Positions 55,466 to 64,000 of a stretch of 64,000 nucleotides of DNA are shown piece by piece. The DNA is taken from positions 1 through 64,000 of the forward strand of contig JASPKZ010009903.1 in the NCBI GenBank assembly GCA_030220185.1, read 5' to 3'. Each line of letters opens with the position of its first letter. Positions within the stretch are counted from its first letter, which is position 1. The notes beneath the pieces were generated by a model, which saw nothing but the letters and a program-made list of their open reading frames with translations, was not told the DNA's origin and made no database searches. A program made the translations under genes and the position numbers. The DNA comes from Diploptera punctata. Taxonomy: Eukaryota; Arthropoda; Insecta; Blattodea; Blaberidae.

Positions 55466-55639
55466 GCCAATTGAAAAAGTTAAAAAAACATTCACTAGAT
55501 GTCAGGGTTATCTCTATTTTATTTAAGTGCCTCTACATGCAAGTGTGGAGTCATGACATGAAACGCCGCCTTTTTAATTCAAAGTTGGGATTTGACGTTG
55601 AAAGTAAGGAAGTAAGTACTTTACTTTACAGTAATTAAG

Positions 55640-55815
55640 TAACCTATTCATTGGCAATACCGAACCCGGAACTTCATGGCGTCGCGAACATAACCTCTCC
55701 ATACATCTCTATTACGAGCTAATAGTGTCAAAACAATTTTTACACCATTCACATCTCTCAAATCATGGTTGATGTTATTACCCCACCACATTCTACGCCT
55801 TTCTACTGAGCGCTT
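55640..55815 (-). mobile_element. LINE-B 3' fragment (old)
   Basis: Minus strand: the shared 3' end in altered form (GACGCCATGAAGTTCCGGGT), preceded by the WRGN-like and RMWWGN-like C-terminal remains. More diverged than the other LINE-B fragments. Confidence 0.6.
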
Positions 55816-56048
55816 TTAAAGAATCTCTATATTTCATTATTTTCGTTGTTTCTCATATTTCATACGTAGGCAATAATCCATAACATTGTTTATTACTCTG
55901 TGTTCAGTTATTTCGTTATTTGTGAAGTATAAATAAAATATTTTGTTATCAGTTGTAGAATTATTATATCTTAAATGTATTTAAATTTGTTATTAAATAT
56001 TAATACGTAGGGCCTATTTAAATTTATTATTAAATATTTTTATTAAAT

Positions 56049-56392
56049 GCGCCAGATTGTCATTTCGACATTTCTGGTGTTCCCTCCTGGCATTGTAACC
56101 AGCTTCTGAAGTTGGGGCGCCTGGAAGGCTGCCCCGATGATATGATGATAGTGGAGCGACAGGAGAAACCTTAATCCGAAGCTTAATCTGAGGCGAATAT
56201 GAATGATGATTTTTATATTGGCCATATGATGGTCGGGGACCGTTTGGGCCTTAAAATTTCCTGTCATTTGTCTTACAAGTGAGGAAAAACCTCGAAAAAA
56301 ACCTCACCCACGAAACTTGTCCTCACCGGGAATCGAACCATAGCCCGTTGCAAGACAAGGTAGCACGCTACCTCGAGATCACAGCGGTTGAG
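56049..56392 (-). mobile_element. SINE-A type-2 copy with 9-bp target duplication
   Basis: Minus-strand head ACCGCTGTGATCTCGAGGTA, B box GGTTCGATTCCC, the shared middle (AACGGTCCCCGACCATCAT), then a type-2 tail ending CCAGAAATGTCGAAATGACA. TTATTAAAT flanks it (56040-56048, 56393-56401). Confidence 0.88.
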
Positions 56393-56401
56393 TTATTAAA
56401 T

Positions 56402-57139
56402 ATTTGAATTTGTTTACTAACCCACCTATAGTGGTGTTATTTGCTATGGATTTTAGAGAAATCATAGTGCAAATTAAACTCTCCTACTCGTTACCTTAAT
56501 AATTGAGGGGGGGGAATAAATTAGCTCCAGAGATAACACCGTCAGAGAGTTCTTCTACTGCTCACGACTTGTACTCTTTCCTTGGACTTAACAAATTACC
56601 TTTCAACAAAATATTTTTCACGTCACAATAGATATAAGCCAACTTCAAGAACCACAAAATATGACGCCGTCAAGAAACAAAAATTAAATTCTGAACACAA
56701 AAAACTAGGCCTACGATGTTACTGATTCTTCATTAACCCTCTGGAGAGACAGCGCTTATGTTCAATAGATCATCCTGACATAAACCTTTCAGATCCTAAC
56801 TCAAAATATGAATCATGAACCAGTTGATAATTCAATCTCGCAATAAGTCAACAAAAACAACTAAACGAAAACAGTCTCGAATACCACCCATAACAGTGAA
56901 GAATTTACTTCAGGGGAATTTTGAACAAAACAGAAAGATTATCTGTTATAGAATCTATAACAATTATTTTATCCACTGATGGAATTAAAATATCATAGAT
57001 CACGTAGGCCTGATTATGATAAATTCTACAATATGTTACAATCAAAAAGTCTTCAGTTTTACTCTCGTGAACCTGAGATACGAAATTATTGCAAGTTGTT
57101 ATCAGGAGTCGTTCTGATTCTTTTGTACCAAAGGAAGAA
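56402..57139. other. Gap without recognised feature
   Basis: AT-rich, with a G8 run at 56507-56514; nothing recognised. Confidence 0.4.
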
Positions 57140-57510
57140 AATGTCGGCCGCGGTGGACTAGTGATTATACTCCTTGCCTCTGCCGAGGGTCGCGGGTTCA
57201 AACCCGGCCGGAATCGATGCATTTCATTAGGACGAAAAAATCCAAGGAGCAAATCTTCGGGGTGGGATTTTAACCCGTGGTTCTCGAGTCTGAAGATTTT
57301 CAGGCTCGTAAAGGATTCTTAAGCCTGCATAAAGAAGCCTCTAAGCAAAATTTACCGACCTCAACGTCCTAGTAACACCTTAATTGCCTGTTAGATGTCT
57401 CATTGGGTCGGTGTGTTGACAGCATGTCATCCATGACATCTCTGAGCAAATAAGGTAACTAAAATTATCTTGGTCTAGTAACTTCTTATAAAGGAGAGGC
57501 TATGACTCAG
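57140..57510 (+). mobile_element. SINE-B copy
   Basis: Head GGCCGCGGTGGACTAGTGAT, B box GCGGGTTCAAACCCG. The body has ATGCATTTCATTAGGACGAA and AGTCTGAAGATTTTCAGGCT, and the end TAACTTCTTATAAAGG. About 370 bp. Confidence 0.88.
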
Positions 57511-58059
57511 CAACGGGCTATGCCCTTATAGATAGAGATAAATAGAAAGGAAGAAAATATAACATCTTAAATTCTCCGTACAACAAGTACAACAAATCAG
57601 TATATACTCTCAGATTTGGAAAATGGCCCATACATCTCAAACATAAGGAGGAACAACTGCCAAGACTATGCAAAACAAAATAATACAATAAAAACTTCAA
57701 CAACTATTAATTCAGAATGATTTTCAATCAAACCTGAAGGGTATTCATGTTATATGTAATTTCGTGATAGTTAATTTTGAAACATTGTCCCGAAGTTAAA
57801 ATGCAAGATGAATATTTATATTGAGGTATTTAGACTAAAGGTCTTTAGAAAACATACTTTTTTATTTCAGTATTCTACCTAGAATGATAATACTGTACCG
57901 AGATTTCGAAATTAACTAAACGACATTACCAATATCATGAAAATACCTCCCTTTACCCTATATGAGCTTATATTGTTTGATAACTCAAATTCCAAGCGAA
58001 TCAACTGCATCAGTCATAAAAGTCATTCTCAGTTATTTCGTGAATTGTTTTCTTAATTC
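57511..58059. other. Gap without recognised feature
   Basis: AT-rich; nothing recognised. Confidence 0.4.
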
Positions 58060-58411
58060 ATTGACACCAGTTTATCATTTCGACATTTCTGGTACTCTCT
58101 CTTGACAATGGCGTATTGTAACTCACTTCTGAAGTTGAGGCACCTGGAAAGCGGGGTTACGCTGTCCCAATGATATGATGGGTGATGATGCGCCTTGAGA
58201 GGCCTTAATCCAATTCTAATTTGATGAGGAGAATATGCTAATGATGGCCAGATAATGTTCGGGGACCGTTTGGCCTTAAAGTATCCTGACATTTGTCTTA
58301 CAAGCGAAGAAAGACCCCGAAAAAAAATCCAGGAAACCTGTCCCGACCGGGATCGTACCTGGGCCCGCTGCGTGATAAGGCAGCATGCTACCTCGAAACC
58401 ACAGCAGTGGA
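58060..58411 (-). mobile_element. SINE-A type-2 copy
   Basis: Minus-strand head CCACTGCTGTGGTTTCGAGG, B box-like GTACGATCCCG, the shared middle (AACGGTCCCCGAACATTAT), and a type-2 tail with CCAGAAATGTCGAAATGATA. Same tail as 56049 and the fragment at 10427. Confidence 0.87.
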
Positions 58412-59250
58412 CTTTCTTTTTTTAATTTTACCAATATTTTACAAATTAAACGCACTACTTTTCAGCGGTTCAAAGGTGCTAAGGATCCGATAACAAACAC
58501 TATATATACTGGATATAATCATAATCACTGGATATACTTGCCTATGTTTGAAAATGGTCCTTAAACCTAAATTAATGCATAAATATCTGAAAGTACTCAA
58601 CTTTAACACTAATAGTATAATATGAATAACCACCCAGATCAAGGTTGTAATCCTATTTTTAAAAAGTTGAATTTTGCATGGAAAACTGTTATTAATTGGC
58701 ACGTGTGACCTTTTTACATATCTATAAAATTAAACTCTGGAAAAAAGAGGGTTACAGCCTTGTTCTGGGATGCTATTCAATTCCTATTCTCTAACGAAAA
58801 TTTTACATTGTTGATGTTTAAATTCTAAAATACTGTCTAACATAATATTATTTTTTAACAATTTGTTTTAAAGACAGGGGCACATATTTTCATACCTGTA
58901 ACGTCTAAAAACTAAAAGAAAAAATCGTTGTTATGTGATTTATTTGTGGGCTCCATTTATGAAACGCAGTAACTGCTTATTTGAAAGAATAAGAATATAA
59001 AAGGTAGTAACAAACGTTAAACCTTATACTACAAAATATAATTTTGTTGAAAATACCTTTACGTATGGGTACTTCAATAGTAAATGTAGTTGTTTTCCCT
59101 TGGGCGAAAAAAGCGAATAATCATGTTCGTATGGGACAAACTTTAAGAAGTGTCCGATTTAAGGAACGCTTCCATCAGCAAATTTCAAACATAAAATGAG
59201 ATACCAGGGAAAGTGGTATGCATCAATGTTGGCCGATTACTACTGGACAC
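58412..59250. other. Gap without recognised feature
   Basis: AT-rich; nothing recognised. Confidence 0.4.
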
Positions 59251-59362
59251 TAAGGGTCGGTGTCACCAACAGAGGTAACTGAATTACGCCAGTTTAAGCT
59301 GTGCATTATACACGGGGAGAACTGGCGTAATACAGTTACCTCTGTTGGTAAAATTGACCCTA
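59251..59362. repeat. Small fold-back repeat (MITE-like)
   Basis: Arms about 42 bp: AGGGTC..ACCAACAGAGGTAACTG.ATTACGCCAGTT and its complement, with a loop of about 26 bp (TTAAGCTGTGCATTATACAC..). TTA-type words border it. Confidence 0.85.
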
Positions 59363-59583
59363 ATTAGGAAATCACCAGCAAAAAATGTCAAATGCCAGGC
59401 AAAGCGGTTGTGCCTTCAGTGACATTCCTATTAGGGATAAAAAGGTACATACATGCATAAGCTCATATAGGCAATAACGTAAAGTTTAGCATACATTCAA
59501 AATGAGAGCTAATCTAGCATTTTCATTAACATTTTCGTTATCAGCAAACTCGACAACATAAAGATTAGCTGTTTCCATGCCAG

Positions 59584-59926
59584 TTACAGAAAAAAAGTAA
59601 AATTTTGTTGGCTAGTGTTATTACTGTCAGACTTAGACAAGGACTTAAAGAACTTAGTATATGTTTTTTCCTGTTTTGCCGCTTGTAAAAGATCGTTCAA
59701 ATCATATTGATATTCAGCTGTGAATTCTGCGATAGAATTCCTTCTTTTGTCTTCGGATTTCTTGATGAATCGTACAGTTGATTTATTAACATTGAAACAG
59801 CGTGATATAGATACAAACGACTCGCTAACGCTTAAACGATCAAGCATTCCTACTTCTACTTTAAGCGGCAACACTACTTTTTTTCCGCTTCGGAACTAAT
59901 TTTCTCTCCTTTTACTCGACATTATA
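59584..59926 (-). pseudogene. Pogo/Tigger-like (CENP-B type) DNA-binding remnant
   Basis: The minus strand starts ATGTCGAGTAAAAGG (MSSKRR), has one stop, then reads VVLPLKVEVGMLDRLSVSES, VSISRCFNVNKSTVRFIKKS and EDKRRNSIAEF. This matches the psq/CENP-B-type helix-turn-helix at the N-terminus of pogo/Tigger transposases and jerky proteins. The 96-codon frame ends at 59584 without any DDE catalytic domain. It is an N-terminal remnant; domestication is unlikely given the early stop, though not excluded if translation starts at the internal ATG (59874). Confidence 0.75.
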
Positions 59927-60429
59927 AATTGGCAATAAAGTAGAAGAGATACGTGTTATTCAATCAAAATTGTTGCAACGAATGATAAGTTGAAAGAATG
60001 AAACACCGATCGTGACGAGGACAGCATTTATCAACGGACACAGCGGCACGTGTAATACTGCGGCGGTGGCTTTTAACAATGAACTTTAGGCTTAGTGACA
60101 ATAAGGTTTGTTTTACTTTGATATTAATGTGTCCATTTGGTTTGAATCAACTCTTTGTATAAGCCGCGTTGGCACGTGCCTGCAGAAAAAAAGTTGCCGA
60201 TGCTTTAATAAAGGATTTTAATCCTTCTAATATACCGACTGGATCCGCAAATAAAGAAAATTTTAGCCGCGAATACAGGAACTGTGTCGCAATATTTTAA
60301 CCCGCGAATAATGAAAATGTGAATAAGGGAACAGCGAATAAGATGCTTTTACTATTATTATTAGAATTTTTTCAAACTGATTGCCGAGAACACTCTAGTG
60401 CCATTGTAGATTCAGGGAAATTTCTTCTT

Positions 60430-60645
60430 CTTCTTCTACTACAAGGTTTAGGCTATGCAGCCTGTTCCGGCGAAGTTAAAAGTGGAGTCCATCTTCTACG
60501 TGGTCGGCCAACATCTCTTGTTCCTCTGGGATTATACAGGAAGGTTCTTTTTGGTATTTTTTCGTTGTTCATTCTCATTAAGTGTTCTGTCCATTTCTTA
60601 TTATTTTCGCTGATTTTATCTTCAATTTTTTTAATAACGTAAATT
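60430..60645 (-). pseudogene. LINE-E-type C-terminal fragment
   Basis: Minus strand: VIKKIEDKISENNKKWTEHL, MRMNNEKIPKRTFLYNPRGT and RDVGRPRRRWTP, then the 3' end with AGGCTGCATAGCC and a (GAA)n tail (60424-60440 on plus as TTCTTC). 5' truncated, open over about 70 codons. Confidence 0.8.
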
Positions 60646-61067
60646 AGTTATTGTTTTAAAAACTTTGACCGCTAATTAACACAATTATACGAATTTTTAT
60701 CACAATATTTGCGTCTGCAACAGTTGTATCGCAAAATGTCATGTGCAATGGAAGCTTTCCCCGTGAGATAAAGTATAGTACCACTACTTCATATCACCAA
60801 GCCATATATTTACCTACCGATGTAGAATACTTAAAAATATACATGTTGTATTGGAATTATAATATCAACTGATAAAACATATTGTACGGAAATAGAAATG
60901 TAGACTTTTGTCAATGATAGTTAATTATGCATTACCTAGGTACTTACTCATAAGTTTAACAATTGCGGGGACCAGGACTCGACTAACGCTGTATAGCCAT
61001 AGAATTGAAAGATGGATAATCAACAACTACTAACAGCAGTACGAGTACGAAGTCCATGTATGGGATT
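60646..61067. other. Gap without recognised feature
   Basis: AT-rich; nothing recognised. Confidence 0.4.
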
Positions 61068-61730
61068 TGTCGACCTCGGTGGTCTAGTGGTTATGTACCT
61101 TGCCGCTGGTACGGAAGTTTGCGGATTCAAACCCGCACTGGATCGATGTATTTTTAGGTTGGAAAAATCCAAGGAAAAAGCCTTCCGGGAGGGACTTAAG
61201 CCGTGGATCCTGATTTTAAATATTTTCGGGCTCATAATGGAACCTCAAGCCTAAATTAGTGTCCTGAGCAAAGTTTAATCATTTTCACCATCCAAATAAT
61301 ACCTTAGTTACCTACTAGATATCTCATTTAGGCGATAAGGTGATCACTAGCATCTATAGAAAACATTATTTTTATTTACTTATAGTGTTCTGCTCTAGGA
61401 CAGGTCCTTCACTGCAATCATAGCATTTCCATGCTATGCTTTGCAGCTTTGCTAGGGAATTATAGATGTGGTAGCTTCCATACCGGGGATGATGATGATG
61501 ATGATGGCCAGATAACGTTCGGGGACCGTTTGGGCCTCAGACCTTCCTGATATTTGTCTTACAAGTGAGGAAAAACCCCGAAAAAAGTCACACATGAAGC
61601 TTGTTCCGACCGGGAATTGAACCTGGGCCCGCTGTGTGACAAGGCAGCACGCTACGACGGTGGACTTGTAGGAAAATAAGAGTAACTAATTTAGTTTGGT
61701 AAATAAACTCCCGCTAGGGAAGCATACATG
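61068..61730 (+). mobile_element. SINE-B copy interrupted by SINE-A
   Basis: Head GACCTCGGTGGTCTAGTGGT, B box GCGGATTCAAACCCG. The body runs to about 61365 and continues after the insertion at 61672-61730 (AAAATAAGAGTAACTAATTT, ..CTCCCGCTAGGGAAGC), which is the shared SINE-B end. Confidence 0.88.
61386..61663 (-). mobile_element. SINE-A type-1 copy nested in SINE-B
   Basis: Minus strand: head remnant, GTGTGCTGCCTTGTCACACA, B box GGTTCAATTCCC, the shared middle, and the type-1 tail with CAGTGAAGGACCTGTCC. Flanks ACTTATAG (61378-61385) and ACTTGTAG (61664-61671) are a likely target duplication. Confidence 0.87.
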
Positions 61731-61731
61731 T

Positions 61732-62287
61732 CTTCATGAGTGACGTACACATGTATGTGTGTGGGATTTAGACCCTTTTTTTACCCTATATTGGTTTAGT
61801 GATTTATTGTTATTTGGAGTCTGCGTGTGTTTGAAATGTAATGACATTTAGTATTCGGATTTAATTAGTAGTTGTGTTGAAGCACTCTTCCATAATTATA
61901 TAATGAAACGTGCAATTTTCGTTAGACCATATTGGGCCAACAATGTGGTGACTGTTGTAATGTAGTTGCGTCAGTTAAATGCGTATGTAAATAAGAAAGA
62001 GCATTGTCCTGATTCTTGTATTTAAGTTCACTTTCAGCATTTCCTTCCTCTAACTGAATTTTACACAACATAACGAGAAAACAGGTTTGGTAAATTCGAA
62101 TCCATTTTCAAATCAATTCACAAATAAACTACCAACAGTGAACCGGACATTTGGAATAAGCCTTATATGATGTGATATACAATTTTCATTGAACGTGAAA
62201 ATATGGAATAGGAAAATTGTAGGTATTTGTTTAAAAAAATATGAAAATTATTCCACTTCATCACTACCAATAAAAGTAAAGTAAAGT
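61732..62287. other. Gap without recognised feature
   Basis: AT-rich; nothing recognised apart from a short AAAGT repeat at 62277-62291. Confidence 0.4.
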
Positions 62288-62578
62288 AAAGTGATCCCAC
62301 AACAGACCCGGAGGCCCTTGGGGTAGTAGGAGGTTAAGGCTCCCACTTTTTCTAGACAATCGGCACTTTATGTCAGCCGGGTTGTCAGCCTTGCGTGACG
62401 GCCGCCTTTACCCCAGAACAAGCGTATGGTACTCATTTCCGTTAGAGGCTGAGTCGACCCCAGGGCCATAGTGCCGCCAGAGGGTTTGGGCCAGTTTAAA
62501 AATCCTGACCCCAACGGGACTTGAACCCTCGACCCTCCGGCTTGTAGCTCAGTGCCTTAACCACTACGCTACGGCGTA
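62288..62578 (-). mobile_element. SINE-C copy, well preserved
   Basis: Minus-strand head GTACGCCGTAGCGTAGTGGT, AAGGCACTGAGCTACAAGCC, B box GGTTCAAGTCCC. The body has CTGGCCCAAACCCTCTGGCG and the tail CCAAGGGCCTCCGGG. Nearly the same as 26892. Confidence 0.9.
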
Positions 62579-62661
62579 CCAATAAATATCCTAATATTTG
62601 ACCTAAGAATTATTCCTACAAACATTATTGATATTACAGACAAAACTAGAAAAACGAATTG

Positions 62662-62663
<2 letters not shown>

Positions 62664-62725
<62 letters not shown>
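62664..62725. repeat. (AAT)n microsatellite
   Basis: Pure AAT run of about 60 bases. Confidence 0.95.
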
Positions 62726-62862
62726 TTTTATATATTCTGTCATATTAAGATCATAAACATTTTTATTTCAACTTAACCAGGACAAATGCTAAAGTACAGA
62801 TTTAAAATTATATAGGCTACAGCACACAAATTTATAAAACCATAAAAAAAAATATCCACCGC

Positions 62863-63290
62863 TGTGATCTCCGGATAGCGTCGCTGTCTCGTACGCAGTG
62901 GGCTCGAGTTCGATCTCCAGTCGGGAAGATTTTCCTGGGTAATTTTTTTTTCTGGGTTTTTATTCGCCTGTAAAACAAATGTCAGGAAAGGTTAAGACCC
63001 TAACGGTCCCCGAATATCATCTGGTCATCTTAATCATCATTATCATACTCGCCATGTTTATTATAAACATGTGTGTGTGAATGGCGTGTTTCCTCTTAAT
63101 GTTGCGTTTTCTCGGAGGAGGTCCTGACATTGAGCTGATCACTCATTCGGAAAATGTTTCAATTTGTTTCCCATGTCCTTGAGTGGTCAAAAACGTATGT
63201 ATATATCCATAGTTAAGATCCCTCTCCCCTGACTCTCTAAGGCCCGGGTGTCGTGCGGCACGTAAAAGTACCTTTAAGATAAGAGGTTGA
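62863..63290 (+). mobile_element. SINE-A type-3 copy
   Basis: Head CCACCGCTGTGATCTCCGGA, B box GAGTTCGATCTCC, a shortened shared middle (AACGGTCCCCGAATATCAT), then a type-3 tail: GACATTGAGCTGATCACTCA, CATGTCCTTGAGTGGTCAAA, GTGTCGTGCGGCACGTAAAA. About 425 bp. Confidence 0.88.
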
Positions 63291-63498
63291 AATGTGTTAA
63301 TGGAATGGAATGAGGGAAAAAATACTACTTAGAATTACAGCTCTCATTTTTACAGTTACCTGTTGTCTAATAATTAATTTTTCTCTATTTATTTAAACTT
63401 ATACTATGTAATTAATAATTTTTTCTCGTTATTTATATATCTTGTACATATTAGATATTTAATTCGTTAAATCTAGAGTAAATCAAAATACATTATTA

Positions 63499-64000
63499 CA
63501 CTGCTCAAAACAATTAGAGGAACACTATGAAATATGCAAATATTTTTTCATTGGATAAAGGTACAAACATGAAATTAATAAAGTACATTATTTGTGGTTA
63601 TTTATTTATTTATTTATTGCTCATGTCAGTAAAAACAAATGAATAACGCTGACAATTAACTTTTCAAATAATTCCGCTATGTAAGCAATTGAATCTTGTG
63701 CTTATTTTTCAAAGTTAAACACTCGTTATATAGAGTTAGTATCGTGTATGGCCTCCACGACATTCCATGACACTTTGGCACCTTCGTGGCATGCTCCCAA
63801 TAAGATTCTGGATTTCCTCTTGCAGGATATTCTCCCATTCCTCCTTCTGAGCATCTCCAAGTTGCTGCTGAGTTTGTGGAGCTTGATGTCGGTTCCTGAC
63901 CTTCCTGTCTAGAAGATGCCACAAGTGTTCAATAGGGTTGAGGTCTGGGCTGACCGCTGGCCACTCCGTTATCTCAATTTCATTCCTCCTCAGGAAATCC
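63499..64000 (-). mobile_element. Tc1-type transposon, 3' end (continues beyond window)
   Basis: The terminal sequence CACTGCTCAAAACAATTAGA follows a TA (63497-63498). It resembles a known Tc1-type end beginning CACTGCTCAAAA. The transposase gene follows on the minus strand after about 240 bp of non-coding DNA, which contains a (TTTA)n patch at 63599-63618. Confidence 0.85.
63736..64000 (-). CDS. Tc1-type transposase, C-terminal part, open to window edge
   Basis: 88 codons without a stop, ending in TAA at 63736-63738. It reads RRNEIEITEWPAVSPDLNPI, EHLWHLLDRKVR, EEWENILQEEIQNLIGSMPR and ends RGGHTRY. WPA-SPDLNPIEHLW contains the last acidic residue (E) of the DD34E catalytic triad, and RGGHTRY is the usual C-terminal end of Tc1 transposases. 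The enzyme cuts and joins transposon ends at TA sites. The part visible is about a quarter of a normal 340-residue protein and shows no damage, so the copy could be intact; the other catalytic residues lie outside the window. Confidence 0.9.
   Translation of the reverse strand, partial: DFLRRNEIEITEWPAVSPDLNPIEHLWHLLDRKVRNRHQAPQTQQQLGDAQKEEWENILQEEIQNLIGSMPRRCQSVMECRGGHTRY

Overview
The window looks like repeat-rich intergenic DNA from a large insect genome. I infer a hemimetabolous insect, perhaps a cockroach or termite, because the LINE and tRNA-SINE families match what I remember from those genomes; nothing here proves the species. The DNA is AT-rich. Nearly every recognisable protein is a transposon protein, and I see no intact host gene. 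The only open frames that look undamaged are the first ORF of a LINE (4691-5812) and the C-terminal end of a Tc1-type transposase that runs off the right edge (63736-64000).

Region 1 (1-10.4 kb): two R1-clade, Waldo-like non-LTR retrotransposons lie head to tail, same strand, with (TACA)n microsatellite after each. The second has ORF1 (zinc knuckles) and a frameshifted ORF2 (endonuclease, reverse transcriptase, RNase H, CCHC), and its ORF1 stop overlaps the ORF2 start as TAATG. Their placement implies insertion into (TACA)n arrays.

Region 2 (10.4-22 kb): a decayed unnamed multicopy arthropod gene (minus strand, 11.4-13.9 kb), a DNA transposon with GTGGACCCC ends (family X, 15363-16302), tRNA-derived SINEs, a LINE split by a SINE with a 12-bp target duplication, and a non-autonomous Helitron candidate (21064-22019).

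Region 3 (22-31.5 kb): a nearly full-length but frameshifted APE-type LINE (minus), several 3' fragments of another LINE family (called LINE-B here), AAT/ATT arrays and a mariner derivative rebuilt as a 188-bp-armed fold-back.

Region 4 (31.5-47 kb): a composite repeat of about 1.07 kb inside a LINE C-terminal region. It has tandem 165-bp units, a tRNA-Tyr-like sequence that keeps its intron, and a long palindrome. A nearly open jockey-clade LINE (minus, 39.3-41.1 kb), a 343-bp palindrome and more SINE/LINE nesting follow.

Region 5 (47-53 kb): two related hAT elements with target duplications. The second sits inside a second copy of X and itself contains the second composite repeat in opposite orientation, giving a readable order of insertions.

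Region 6 (53-64 kb): SINEs (one nested in another), tandem and inverted repeats, a pogo/Tigger-like helix-turn-helix remnant and the Tc1 end.

Family letters (SINE-A to F, LINE-B to E, X, Y, Z) are local labels of mine, not database names. Boundaries without a stated target duplication are approximate, usually to within 10-50 bases.
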